64,000 bases of DNA from Clostridiales bacterium (GCA_012523775.1 JAAYTK010000058.1:1-64000), one strand, 5' to 3'. Shown: positions 8,467 through 16,530, counted from the stretch's first letter. Numbers and translations are program-made. The notes: generated by a model not told the origin, from the sequence alone.

Positions 8467-9399
8467 ATGATAGTTAAGGTTGATGGACTCGTAAAGAGAT
8501 ACGGAAAGCTTGTAGCTTTGGACTATTTGAGTTTCGATGTTAAAGAAGGTGAGATATTCGGACTTCTGGGACCTAACGGCTCAGGAAAAACGACAGCGAT
8601 TAACTGTATTCTATCGCTGTTGAAATATGATAAGGGCAATATTGAGATATTCGGAAAACCGATGGGCCCCGATAGATACGACATCAAGCGTGATATAGGT
8701 ATAATCATGCAGAACGTGGCTGTATTTGATGAACTGACCGTATATGAAAATATATATTATTTCTGTAGTCTGTATATAAAGGATAAGAGTAGGATAAAGG
8801 AGCTTACCGAGGAAGCTATAAGATTTGTTTCCTTAGAGGATTATACCAAGTTCTATCCTAAAAAGCTTAGCGGAGGTTTACTGAGAAGATTAAATATTGC
8901 CTGCGGTATCGCCCATAAGCCAAAGCTGATTATTCTGGATGAACCCACGGTGGCGGTCGATCCTCAAAGCAGAAATAAAATCCTCGAGGGGATTAAACAG
9001 CTTAATGAACAGGGTGCCACCATTATATATACTTCTCATTATATGGAGGAGGTAGAGCAAATCTGTAACAACATAGCGATTATTGACAAAGGAAAGGTTG
9101 TTGCTCAGGGTACTAAGGAAGAGCTAAAGGCTATGATTTCTATTAGCGAGAAGATAACCATTGAGACCTATCAGATTACAGAAGAACAGCTTATGACAAT
9201 CAGGGATATGCCTAATGTCATATCAGTTACATATGATGACAACCAACTGGAGATTAAGTCCGGAAAGGGTAAAAACAATCTGTTGCAGGTACTTCATTAC
9301 ATGGAGAATAATAACATAGGTTTCGGTAAGGTGTTTACGCAGTTACCTACATTAAATGACGTGTTCCTTGAGATTACCGGTAAGGAGTTAAGGGATTAG
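8467..9399 (+). CDS. ABC transporter ATP-binding protein
   Basis: 310 residues from the ATG at 8467, which has AGGAGG 10 bp upstream; the frame opens 41 codons earlier but that part is not protein-like. It has Walker A GPNGSGKT, signature LSGGLLRRL, Walker B LIILDEP and the switch histidine after IIYTSHYMEE. The C-terminal 80 or so residues are the regulatory tail typical of drug or lipid exporters of the CcmA/DrrA type. It is the first gene of a three-gene exporter with permeases at 9415 and 10604, divergent from a two-component system. Confidence 0.92.
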   Translation: MIVKVDGLVKRYGKLVALDYLSFDVKEGEIFGLLGPNGSGKTTAINCILSLLKYDKGNIEIFGKPMGPDRYDIKRDIGIIMQNVAVFDELTVYENIYYFCSLYIKDKSRIKELTEEAIRFVSLEDYTKFYPKKLSGGLLRRLNIACGIAHKPKLIILDEPTVAVDPQSRNKILEGIKQLNEQGATIIYTSHYMEEVEQICNNIAIIDKGKVVAQGTKEELKAMISISEKITIETYQITEEQLMTIRDMPNVISVTYDDNQLEIKSGKGKNNLLQVLHYMENNNIGFGKVFTQLPTLNDVFLEITGKELRD

Positions 9400-9414
9400 A
9401 AAGGTGGTAAAGTT

Positions 9415-10617
9415 ATGGCATTTCAATTATATAAAACCAGGCTTAAATGCCTGTTTCGAAATAAGGAGAACATTTTCTGGAGCTATGTATTTCCCATGGC
9501 TTTGGTTACTCTGTTTTATTTTGCCTTTAATAATTTGTTCTCATCAAGCGATATAAAGACTATAAATATTGCATATGTGCATTCCCAGACTGAGCAAGCC
9601 CAGACTGAGCATGCTCAAACTGAGCATACTCAAACTATGCAGGATAATCAAATTGAAAACAACATGGATGCTTTAAAAAATGTACTTAAATCAGCTAAGA
9701 TGTCTAACGGACTTCCGTTGTTTAATGTAAACTATACTGATATCGATGAAGCCGGTAGAGCGCTTGAGAAGGATGAAATCTCGGCATATATCGTTGGTGG
9801 CGTTAGCCCCAGCGTATATGTAAAAAAGAACGGATTATATCAAACAATCGTTAAATCCTTTATGGACAGCTATAACAGAGGGGCTTATACGGTTCAGTCA
9901 ATACTTCAAAAGAATCCTGATGCGTTAAATCAAGGATTGCTTGATGACATTATTGATACTAAGAGCTTTACAACTGAGGTGAAGAAGGATGTAGAGCCGA
10001 ATGTAGTGCTGACATACTATTACGCATTACTGGCAATGTGTTGCTTAATGGCTGCCAATTGGGGGTTGGATGAGGTGATAAATATTCAGGGAAACCGTAC
10101 GAATCGAGGCGCCAGAATAAGTGTATCACCGGTTCATAAAGTGAAGTTGCTTCTTATAAATATGTTGGCAGGATTTACCGGCCATGCCGGCAGCATCGCT
10201 CTTGTGCTAATCTATATGATAAAGGGATTAGGTATAGATTTTGGTAATCATTTACCCCATCTTATACTGGCATGCGTTATTGGTTCAATAATAGGACAAT
10301 TTATAGGTGCCGTTGTCGGAGTCTGGGTAAACAAAAGCTATGGGATACAGAGTGCTATAACCACATCAGTCGTAATGATCGGTTCCTTCCTGTCAGGTAT
10401 GATGTATGTGGACATGAAGCATCTTATAGCAAAAAATGCTCCTATACTTTCATATATCAATCCGGTTAATCTTGTGTCTGATTCCTTTTATAGCCTATAT
10501 TATTATGATGACTTTAGTCGATTTTACTTGAATATTATAATTCTCGTCATTATGTCGGTCGTCTTGGGTGTTATATCCTATCTTGGATTAAGGAGGAAAA
10601 CCTATGCCAGTATTTAA
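9415..10617 (+). CDS. ABC-2 type permease (exporter subunit 1)
   Basis: 400 residues. An N-terminal membrane segment (about residues 22-42) is followed by a long extracytoplasmic region (about 45-195) and then five or six hydrophobic helices to the C-terminus, the YhgE/NodJ-like ABC-2 layout. Residues about 58-76 are a degenerate five-residue repeat (QTEQA, QTEHA, QTEHT) encoded by 15-bp tandem units at 9586-9640. The stop overlaps the next permease start by 14 bp. The substrate cannot be read from the sequence; lipid, peptide or drug export are the usual roles. Confidence 0.87.
   Translation: MAFQLYKTRLKCLFRNKENIFWSYVFPMALVTLFYFAFNNLFSSSDIKTINIAYVHSQTEQAQTEHAQTEHTQTMQDNQIENNMDALKNVLKSAKMSNGLPLFNVNYTDIDEAGRALEKDEISAYIVGGVSPSVYVKKNGLYQTIVKSFMDSYNRGAYTVQSILQKNPDALNQGLLDDIIDTKSFTTEVKKDVEPNVVLTYYYALLAMCCLMAANWGLDEVINIQGNRTNRGARISVSPVHKVKLLLINMLAGFTGHAGSIALVLIYMIKGLGIDFGNHLPHLILACVIGSIIGQFIGAVVGVWVNKSYGIQSAITTSVVMIGSFLSGMMYVDMKHLIAKNAPILSYINPVNLVSDSFYSLYYYDDFSRFYLNIIILVIMSVVLGVISYLGLRRKTYASI
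9586..9640. repeat. 15-bp in-frame tandem repeat inside permease gene
   Basis: Three consecutive 15-bp units (CAGACTGAGCAAGCC, CAGACTGAGCATGCT, CAAACTGAGCATACT) and a partial fourth encode QTE(Q/H)(A/T) repeats in the extracytoplasmic loop of the permease. The length is a multiple of three, so copy-number change would not shift the frame. Confidence 0.85.
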
Positions 10618-11779
10618 AACATATTTTAAAATTATGAAGAAGCAATTAACGGGTCTTATTCTGTATGGAATTATGTTTATAACAATTACCCTAATGGTTA
10701 CTTTTTTCATAATCAGAGATAGCAGTAAAGAATTTGCCGTAAGCAGGGTTCCTATACTCCTTATTAATAATGACGGGGACAATGAGTTTATCGAAGCCTT
10801 TACATCCTATCTTGATGGCTATGTGAAATTCATGGATGTGGAAGATAGTGATGATGCCAGAAGGGATGCATTATTCTATCATGAGGTTAATTATATTCTG
10901 ACTATTCCCGAGGGCTTTACCGTTAGGTTCCTCAGCGGGGAGGAAGACAGGCTGATTAAGGAAATTCTGCCTGATAAGATGGCTGCCGTACAGTCTGTCG
11001 ACAGTGCAATCGACAATTATTTAAATATGGCAAGGGTTTATATAAAATATAACCCGGGCTTTGATGTAGCCGAGCTTACCGAATTCCTGAAAAACAATCC
11101 CGTATCTGAAACCGAGGTTATTATAGAATCGAAAAAGAAAGATACCCTGGATGCTGCTGAATTTAACTCATATTATTTTAATTATTTGGGATATATAATG
11201 ATAGTGTGCTTTGTTCTGGGTGTCAGTACGGTTATGATGTCATTTCATGGATTGGATATAAGAAGAAGGCAGTTTGCATCTCCTGTATCATCCAGAGGAT
11301 TTAATCTACAGCTGATACTGGCTAACCTGATGTTCGTTTTGGTATATCTCGTTATATTTAATGTAGTCGGATACCTGGTTAATCCGTTTCGCAGGATTGA
11401 CTTCAGTCTGATATTGAACTGGATAAATACCTTTGTTTATGCTTTGGTTATACTCTGTATCAGCTTCTTCATAGGTATCACTGTTAAAGGGAAGAATGCC
11501 GTACAGGCTTTGTCAACGGCTCTGTCATTGGGAATGGCATTTCTAAGCGGAATGTTTGTACCGCAGCAGTTTCTTGGCTCGGCAGTCTTAAGAGTGGCAA
11601 GCTTCTTACCTTCTTATTGGTATGTAAGAGCAAATGACACAATAGGAAGTTTAACAGAATACAATATCAGGAATCTGACTCCCGTTCTACAGTATATGGC
11701 GATTCAAATCGGATTTGCCGCTGTATTTCTGGCTTTTGTCCTGGTGGTAGCCAAGAGAAAGAGACAGGTCGCAACATAA
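10604..11779 (+). CDS. ABC-2 type permease (exporter subunit 2)
   Basis: 391 residues with the same topology as its neighbour: one N-terminal helix (about residues 12-32), a long extracytoplasmic domain with the ILTIPEGFT motif common in ABC-2 exporters, then five or six C-terminal helices. The start lies within the end of the preceding gene after AAGGAGGAAAACCT, so the two permeases are translationally coupled. Together with the ATPase at 8467 they probably form a heterodimeric exporter under the adjacent two-component system. Confidence 0.87.
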   Translation: MPVFKTYFKIMKKQLTGLILYGIMFITITLMVTFFIIRDSSKEFAVSRVPILLINNDGDNEFIEAFTSYLDGYVKFMDVEDSDDARRDALFYHEVNYILTIPEGFTVRFLSGEEDRLIKEILPDKMAAVQSVDSAIDNYLNMARVYIKYNPGFDVAELTEFLKNNPVSETEVIIESKKKDTLDAAEFNSYYFNYLGYIMIVCFVLGVSTVMMSFHGLDIRRRQFASPVSSRGFNLQLILANLMFVLVYLVIFNVVGYLVNPFRRIDFSLILNWINTFVYALVILCISFFIGITVKGKNAVQALSTALSLGMAFLSGMFVPQQFLGSAVLRVASFLPSYWYVRANDTIGSLTEYNIRNLTPVLQYMAIQIGFAAVFLAFVLVVAKRKRQVAT

Positions 11780-11806
11780 TAAACAGAACAATAGTTCGAT
11801 TTTTTA

Positions 11807-11835
11807 TTGACTTAATCCTCCCGATTTGCTATAAT
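11807..11835 (+). promoter_or_regulatory. Sigma-A promoter for the radical SAM gene
   Basis: TTGACT at 11807-11812 and TATAAT at 11830-11835 are separated by exactly 17 bp. Transcription would start near 11842, which rules out the in-frame ATG at 11834 and supports translation from 11873. Confidence 0.85.
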
Positions 11836-11872
11836 GAAACAGAACAGATGTTTGCAAACCGGGAGGGTTATT

Positions 11873-13387
11873 ATGATTATACAGGAAGGCATGACAATCC
11901 AAAGGAAATTAGAGATATTATCCGATGCGGCAAAATATGATGTGGCATGTACCTCCAGCGGTGTGGACCGTAAGGGGACCGGCACCGGGATGGGTAACAG
12001 TCTTGCCTGTGGAATTTGTCATTCCTTTTCCGAAGACGGAAGATGTATTTCACTACTTAAGATTCTGTTTACAAATGAATGTATATTTGACTGTAAATAC
12101 TGTATTAACCGCTCCTCTAATGATGTGGTCAGGGCTTCATTTACTCCCACTGAGGTCTGTGAGCTTACCATGGAATTTTATCGGAGAAACTATATCGAAG
12201 GGTTATTTTTAAGCTCCGGAATCATGGTAAGTCCAAACTATACGATGGAGCTTATTTTTGATGCATTGAGAATGCTTAGGGATGAGTATCAGTTTAGCGG
12301 ATATATCCACTGTAAGACCATTCCCGGTACTGATCCGGCTTTGGTTGAGGCAATAGGCTGGTATGCAGACAGGATGAGTGTTAACCTTGAGCTTCCCACG
12401 GCCAGCAGTCTGAAACAGCTGGCACCTCATAAGAACAGGAAAAATATACTTAAGCCAATGCGTCAAATTCAACTAAGAAGGGAGAGTAACAGAGAGTATC
12501 TGGGCATATATGGTGGAATGAAATACCCCAATGAAATAAACAATGATACCGTCTATAACAAGGCATTCAGTAATTTCAATAACAGACTCAACAGACTACC
12601 TAAGTTATGTGATACGAAGAAGGATAATGATATAAATAATCTTATTACTTCCACTTCTGATATTACGCCTTACGTTAAGCCCCCGGTTACAAGAAGCAGA
12701 TACGTTCCCGCAGGTCAGAGTACACAGTTGATTATCGGCGCTACAGACGAGAGTGATTACCACATTATGTCGGTATCCGAAGCATTATATGACGGTTTCG
12801 ATTTGAAACGTGTATTTTACTCGGCTTTTATGAATGTTAATAACGACAGCAGTCTGCCATCCACACAAAATGGCCCGCCTCTTCTTCGGGAACACCGATT
12901 GTATCAGGCAGATTGGTTACTGAGGTTTTACGGATTCAGAATAAATGAGCTCTTAAGTGAGAGGACACCCAACTTCAATGTTTTGCTTGATCCTAAATGT
13001 GATTGGGCTCTTAGGAATCTGGATAAATTTCCTGTGGAGGTAAATAAGGCTGACTATTACACTCTGCTTAGGGTTCCGGGAATCGGAGTGAACTCTGCCC
13101 GAAGAATAATAACAGCACGAAAGAGTGCCACTCTTGATTTTAAGGACCTTAAGACATTGGGTATAGTCCTAAAGAGGGCGGTGTATTTTATTACCTGTAA
13201 AGGTAGTATGATGTATCCTATTAAGCTAAATGAGGATTTTATCACCAGAGAGCTGTTATCCGTTAAGGATAAGCTTCCCTTTGGCATAGAGAGAGATATT
13301 ACCTATAAGCAGTTGTCCTTATTTGATGATGTCAGTTTTCATCCCGATGAAGAAGTCAAGGGCATGTTATTAGGAGGGGTGCAATGA
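11873..13387 (+). CDS. Putative DNA modification/repair radical SAM protein (TIGR03916-like)
   Basis: 504 residues from the ATG at 11873, which follows CGGGAGGG; the frame upstream overlaps the promoter. The radical SAM cluster motif CIFDCKYC gives Cys70, Cys74 and Cys77. Before it lie Cys26, Cys46, Cys49 and Cys58 (VACTSSG, then CGICHSFSEDGRC), enough for a second metal site, though this is inference. Near residues 395-430 is a helix-hairpin-helix signature, LLRVPGIGVNSARRI, that usually contacts DNA backbone. The resemblance is to the family annotated as putative DNA modification/repair radical SAM proteins, whose reaction I know of no proof for. The stop overlaps the next gene (ATGA), and these two families normally occur as a pair. 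Confidence 0.88.
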   Translation: MIIQEGMTIQRKLEILSDAAKYDVACTSSGVDRKGTGTGMGNSLACGICHSFSEDGRCISLLKILFTNECIFDCKYCINRSSNDVVRASFTPTEVCELTMEFYRRNYIEGLFLSSGIMVSPNYTMELIFDALRMLRDEYQFSGYIHCKTIPGTDPALVEAIGWYADRMSVNLELPTASSLKQLAPHKNRKNILKPMRQIQLRRESNREYLGIYGGMKYPNEINNDTVYNKAFSNFNNRLNRLPKLCDTKKDNDINNLITSTSDITPYVKPPVTRSRYVPAGQSTQLIIGATDESDYHIMSVSEALYDGFDLKRVFYSAFMNVNNDSSLPSTQNGPPLLREHRLYQADWLLRFYGFRINELLSERTPNFNVLLDPKCDWALRNLDKFPVEVNKADYYTLLRVPGIGVNSARRIITARKSATLDFKDLKTLGIVLKRAVYFITCKGSMMYPIKLNEDFITRELLSVKDKLPFGIERDITYKQLSLFDDVSFHPDEEVKGMLLGGVQ

Positions 13388-14187
13388 ATAATTTGAAAAT
13401 ATTTCAATGTGAAAACAGCATAGACGGTATATTTTCTGCAATTTACCAGGCTTGGAGTTCCGGTTATGGGCATGCTAATATAAGGATTGAAGAACAGAGT
13501 GAGAATGATAACTATACTAATATTACATTATTCTCAGATTATATTATTGTCAAAACAGACTTTGAACAGGCAATGAAGGTATCTCAATCAATCAAATCAA
13601 AAATTTCATTAGAAGCCTATGAAATGGTATGTAGGGTCGCCTTATCGAATTATCAGTCAAAAGGGGATCTTATATATCGGTTCCTTATTCTGGGGTTTCA
13701 TGTCGGAAGCAAGGTGGTGGGATACTTAAGCAATGAAGTGGTAAATCGGGTATTTAAGCTGAACCGCTATGTCAATGGTGAAGCCCATCATATAATGGGG
13801 TTTTTGCGTTTCTCGGAGCAGGAGAATGGAATTTTGACGTCCGTAATACATCCTAAGAACAACATACTAACTTTAATCACTCCTCATTTTGCCGACAGAC
13901 TCCCTATGGAAAGATTTGTTATTATTGACGGAAACAGGAATATATGCTCCCTTCATTTACCGGGAAGACCATGGGTTCTTGCAGAGGTTCCTAATATCAA
14001 ATCGACATATCATGAGACAATAATGGACGATAACAATGATGAATATGAAGAGTTATGGAGGGTGTTTTTCGATAATATTGCCATTAAGGAGCGAATAAAT
14101 CCGGGACTTCAGAGAAACAATCTTCCTATACGATTTAGACGAGATATGACGGAATTTATTCCTCGGGAAAATATTCAAATTTTATAA
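13384..14187 (+). CDS. Probable DNA metabolism protein (TIGR03915/DUF4130-like)
   Basis: 267 residues, starting inside the radical SAM stop codon with GGAGGGGTGCA upstream, so the two are translationally coupled. The central part shows family blocks such as VNRYVNGEAHH-like LNRYVNGEAHHIMGFLRF and the segment TPHFADRLPMERFVIIDGNR. In other bacteria a homologous domain is found fused to uracil-DNA glycosylase domains, which is why the family is labelled DNA metabolism. There is no signal peptide or membrane segment and few cysteines, so it is unlikely to bind its own Fe-S cluster. The exact activity is not known to me. Confidence 0.85.
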   Translation: MNNLKIFQCENSIDGIFSAIYQAWSSGYGHANIRIEEQSENDNYTNITLFSDYIIVKTDFEQAMKVSQSIKSKISLEAYEMVCRVALSNYQSKGDLIYRFLILGFHVGSKVVGYLSNEVVNRVFKLNRYVNGEAHHIMGFLRFSEQENGILTSVIHPKNNILTLITPHFADRLPMERFVIIDGNRNICSLHLPGRPWVLAEVPNIKSTYHETIMDDNNDEYEELWRVFFDNIAIKERINPGLQRNNLPIRFRRDMTEFIPRENIQIL

Positions 14188-14315
14188 ATTATATTTTTAA
14201 CAGATTAATACAGGCTATGTGATAACAATGTATGATGTGAATATGTATAAATCATTTTATGCGTGGGATACTAAGCGAGTAAAAAGAAATTATTAAAAAT
14301 TTAGGAGGAGTATTC

Positions 14316-14636
14316 ATGAAAAAGAGATTAAGCATATTCATTGCCTTATGCTGTGTTATTATGATTACATTATCAGCATGTGCTGCAGATGACGGAAAGA
14401 AAAATAATGCCGACAAAAATAATAATACAACGAATAATAATACAGACATGAATGATAACACAACCGATGGAACAAATAACAATGGCACTACAGGAGGAAA
14501 CAACGGTACTACCGGTGATACGACAGGCGGAACGAACGGTGTTAATAACGGAGGAACCAATAACAACGGTACCGGTAACGGCACGAGCAACGGGACAAAT
14601 GGTGGCAACACGGGAGGAACCAACGGGAACCAATAA
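14316..14636 (+). CDS. Low-complexity Asn/Gly/Thr-rich lipoprotein
   Basis: 106 residues. A lipoprotein signal peptide ends in the lipobox LSAC with Cys22. Nearly all of the remaining mature chain is Asn, Gly, Thr and Asp in loose NNGT/GGTN repeats, so it is likely disordered and extended from the outer face of the membrane. The start has TAGGAGGAGTATTC upstream and the gene ends at a strong terminator shared with the convergent fur gene. No enzymatic domain can fit. Similar composition is seen in clostridial spore-coat or wall-spanning tethers, but a function is not assigned. Because of the repeats, the opposite strand is also open; that frame is a shadow. Confidence 0.8.
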   Translation: MKKRLSIFIALCCVIMITLSACAADDGKKNNADKNNNTTNNNTDMNDNTTDGTNNNGTTGGNNGTTGDTTGGTNGVNNGGTNNNGTGNGTSNGTNGGNTGGTNGNQ

Positions 14637-14661
14637 CTAAAAGAATTCCGCAATACAATAC

Positions 14662-14705
14662 AAAATCCTTTCGGTTATCCTATTCCGAAAGGATTTTATT
14701 TTGTG
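14662..14705. terminator. Bidirectional terminator between lipoprotein and fur-like genes
   Basis: A perfect 13-bp stem (AAAATCCTTTCGG at 14662-14674 and its complement at 14685-14697) encloses a 10-nt loop. T-rich tracts follow on the plus strand. The fur-like gene's stop codon lies at the edge of the right arm. Confidence 0.85.
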
Positions 14706-15091
14706 TTTTTAGGAGCACAGCTCTTACAAATACCTGTAATCTGTATCTGATGGTCTTTAATTATAAAGCCTTCTTTCTCAATATAATCTTCTATCTCTTT
14801 TAATGGACAAGAGGGTAAGTTATATATTTTTTTGCAGCCGTCACAAAGTATAAAGTGTTTATGCTCATCATCGCCCTTATAAAAGTAAAAAATTTCATTG
14901 TCTTTAAAATGGTATTTTTCAATAAGGTTCTGCTCAAGCAAAAGGTCTATATTTCTATATATAGTAGATTTTGCAATCCGTGGAAGCTCAAGGATAATTT
15001 TATTGTATAGCTCGTTAATCGATAACGGACGCTCGGATTCCTTTAATATAGATATTATAAGCTGCTTTTGCTTTGTGCTCCTTACCTTCAT
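14696..15091 (-). CDS. Fur-family metal or peroxide regulator
   Basis: 131 residues from the ATG at 15091, preceded by GGGAGAGT; a longer frame up to 15196 runs through the end of the upstream gene and is rejected. The N-terminal winged helix (about residues 5-80, SINELYNKI and AKSTIYRNIDLLLEQNLI) is followed by a dimerisation domain. HKHFILCDGCKKI and the C-terminal ICKSC supply a CxxC...CxxC structural zinc site. The subtype (Fur, Zur or PerR) cannot be fixed by eye. It lies 10 bp downstream of a membrane protein gene on the same strand. Confidence 0.9.
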   Translation of the reverse strand: MKVRSTKQKQLIISILKESERPLSINELYNKIILELPRIAKSTIYRNIDLLLEQNLIEKYHFKDNEIFYFYKGDDEHKHFILCDGCKKIYNLPSCPLKEIEDYIEKEGFIIKDHQIQITGICKSCAPKNTK

Positions 15092-15101
15092 ATACTCTCC
15101 C

Positions 15102-15575
15102 TCATTTACTGTTTCCGGTACCGACAGTATACATCTTTTTATTGACTGATTCAAGACCGATGTTATTTCGGGCATTTCGGTTAAGTATTTTTTCATATAA
15201 TAGTCCGGTTAAGAACCATGCAGGAGCATAATCAAAGCGTATTACTCCTTTAATGTTATATTTTGCCTTACTGTAGTCCCAAGGACACGCTCTGTATTTC
15301 TTAAGAATGACACCGGTAATGTATTCTGTAAGATAGATTAATATCGCATATACACCTCCTCTTAATAGAGCGTTCCTTTTTTCTAATCTAGAGCAAATCG
15401 GTGTTAGGCAGGCGGCCAATCCGTATATAGGAAACATCCATATCGAAGTACGACAGGAGAGGGTTCTGTCATTTTTGCTCCAATTTTTTATAGAGGCCAA
15501 ACCTGTCCAAAAGCATTCAAGGCACCATCCGCATAGACCGCAGGTTATAAAGTTTTTCAGGAAAGTCTTCTTCAT
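15102..15575 (-). CDS. Membrane protein of the CmpB/PF06541 (ABC transporter type IV-like) family
   Basis: 157 residues with about four hydrophobic segments. The signature CPWDYSKAKYNIKGVIRFDY followed by APAWFLTGLLYEKI is characteristic of the PF06541 family, in which CPWDYS and I-x-G-x-I-x-x-x-Y are conserved. The family is annotated as putative ABC transporter type IV, but no ATPase is adjacent and I would not claim transport. The N-terminal region is unusually cysteine-rich (four Cys among residues 12-21). It is probably cotranscribed with the Fur-family gene 10 bp downstream. Confidence 0.75.
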   Translation of the reverse strand: MKKTFLKNFITCGLCGWCLECFWTGLASIKNWSKNDRTLSCRTSIWMFPIYGLAACLTPICSRLEKRNALLRGGVYAILIYLTEYITGVILKKYRACPWDYSKAKYNIKGVIRFDYAPAWFLTGLLYEKILNRNARNNIGLESVNKKMYTVGTGNSK

Positions 15576-15715
15576 AAGGCTATTATTTGCATAACTGATT
15601 TTTACTATGCTTTGATTACCGTATAATTTACCAGGACTCAGAAATACTATTTACATAAGTAATAATAAAATTCGAGTATGGCTTATTGAGTATAAATGTG
15701 ACAGGAGGTGAAGGG

Positions 15716-15874
15716 TTGGCAAAGGCTGGAATGAGAAGACCGGATCCAAGAGAGCCCCATGGTACGGAGGGACATCAAAAAATGAATATTCCTAAGAATA
15801 TTGTTGAGCCGGTTCCTGAAATACAGGGTAAGGCAAAGTCCGGTAAAAAGAAGGCAAATCCCATCCGAGAATAA
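15716..15874 (+). CDS. Small basic conserved protein, TTG start
   Basis: 52 residues starting with TTG at 15716, placed by the very strong ACAGGAGGTGAAGGG immediately upstream; the in-frame ATG at 15686 lies before that site. The product begins (M)AKAGMRRPDPREPHGTEGH, contains EPVPEIQGKAKSGKKKANP and is rich in Lys, Pro and Gly without hydrophobic segments. I have an impression that similar short proteins occur in clostridia, but I cannot name a family. It is followed five bases later by the HD-domain gene and probably coupled to it. The opposite-strand open frame is a shadow. Confidence 0.65.
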   Translation: MAKAGMRRPDPREPHGTEGHQKMNIPKNIVEPVPEIQGKAKSGKKKANPIRE

Positions 15875-15879
15875 CAAAT

Positions 15880-16497
15880 ATGAATCAGAATAATAATGTA
15901 ATTACATTTGAAGAAATATCAAGTCATCTGATGAATGATGAGCATCCCTCTGATTATTTCAACAGCTTAAGTGAAGAAGTGATTTCACAGTATCCCTTAA
16001 GTATGCTAAACAAGCTAAAGAAAGTAGAGCAATCCGCCAAATATCATCCGGAGGGAAATGTATGGAATCATACAATGATGGTATTGGATGAAGCTGCTCT
16101 GGTCAGGGAGCAAACCAATGATGATAGAGTATTCATGTGGGCGGCGCTGCTTCATGATATCGGAAAGCCTGATACCACAAGGAACAGGAAAGGAAGGATA
16201 ACATCATATAATCACGATGCCGTAGGAGCTAAGCTGTGCTCAAAATTTCTTGAATTTTATACTGATGATGAGGTATTTATTAATAAAGTTGCCATGATGG
16301 TAAAATATCATATGCATATGCTATATGTGCTGAAAAATCTTCCTTTCGGAAACCGAATTAAAATGATAAGTGATACGGATATTCATGACCTGGCTCTTTT
16401 GTGTAGATGTGATCGTCTGGGTAGGATTGGGGCCGATAAAGAGGAAGAAACGAATAATTATTATGAATTTTTGAAACGGTGTCAGGTACCGCTATAA
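15880..16497 (+). CDS. HD-domain phosphohydrolase
   Basis: 205 residues. The metal-binding HD motif is at about 85-95 (ALLHDIGKPDT) with an upstream histidine in GNVWNHTMMV and a later NHDAVG, the arrangement of HDIG and tRNA nucleotidyltransferase-associated hydrolases. It probably cleaves a phosphoester in the cytosol; the substrate is unknown. No good Shine-Dalgarno is present, so it may be translated by coupling to the small gene 5 bp upstream. The last codons (RCQVPL) are encoded by a copy of the dispersed GGTACC repeat, suggesting that the original C-terminus was replaced. Confidence 0.85.
   Translation: MNQNNNVITFEEISSHLMNDEHPSDYFNSLSEEVISQYPLSMLNKLKKVEQSAKYHPEGNVWNHTMMVLDEAALVREQTNDDRVFMWAALLHDIGKPDTTRNRKGRITSYNHDAVGAKLCSKFLEFYTDDEVFINKVAMMVKYHMHMLYVLKNLPFGNRIKMISDTDIHDLALLCRCDRLGRIGADKEEETNNYYEFLKRCQVPL
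16477..16491. repeat. GGTACC-family repeat at the end of the HD-domain gene
   Basis: CGGTGTCAGGTACCG is a variant of the palindrome arm found at 7065 and 46567. It overlaps the last codons of the HD-domain gene and lies directly before the terminator at 16497. Confidence 0.6.
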
Positions 16498-16530
16498 GTG
16501 TGAATAAACTTAGTTTGTTCACACTTTTCT
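16497..16530 (+). terminator. Rho-independent terminator after HD-domain gene
   Basis: AGTGTGAATAAACT (16497-16510) pairs with AGTTTGTTCACACT (16512-16525) with one U-G wobble, and TTTTCT follows. The innermost pairs cannot all form around a one-base loop. Confidence 0.8.

Noticed and set aside
11834..11872. Longer start for the radical SAM protein
   Set aside because: The ATG at 11834 overlaps the -10 element at 11830-11835, so it is not in the transcript.
14252..14653. Open frames on the minus strand and in a second plus frame across the Asn/Gly/Thr-rich lipoprotein gene
   Set aside because: They arise from the repetitive codons of the lipoprotein; they give Pro/Val- or Ser/Ile-rich products without ribosome-binding sites and run through the terminator.
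15683..15877. Minus-strand frame opposite the small basic protein
   Set aside because: No ribosome-binding site, unlike the plus-strand gene with AGGAGGTG; the product has no recognisable features.
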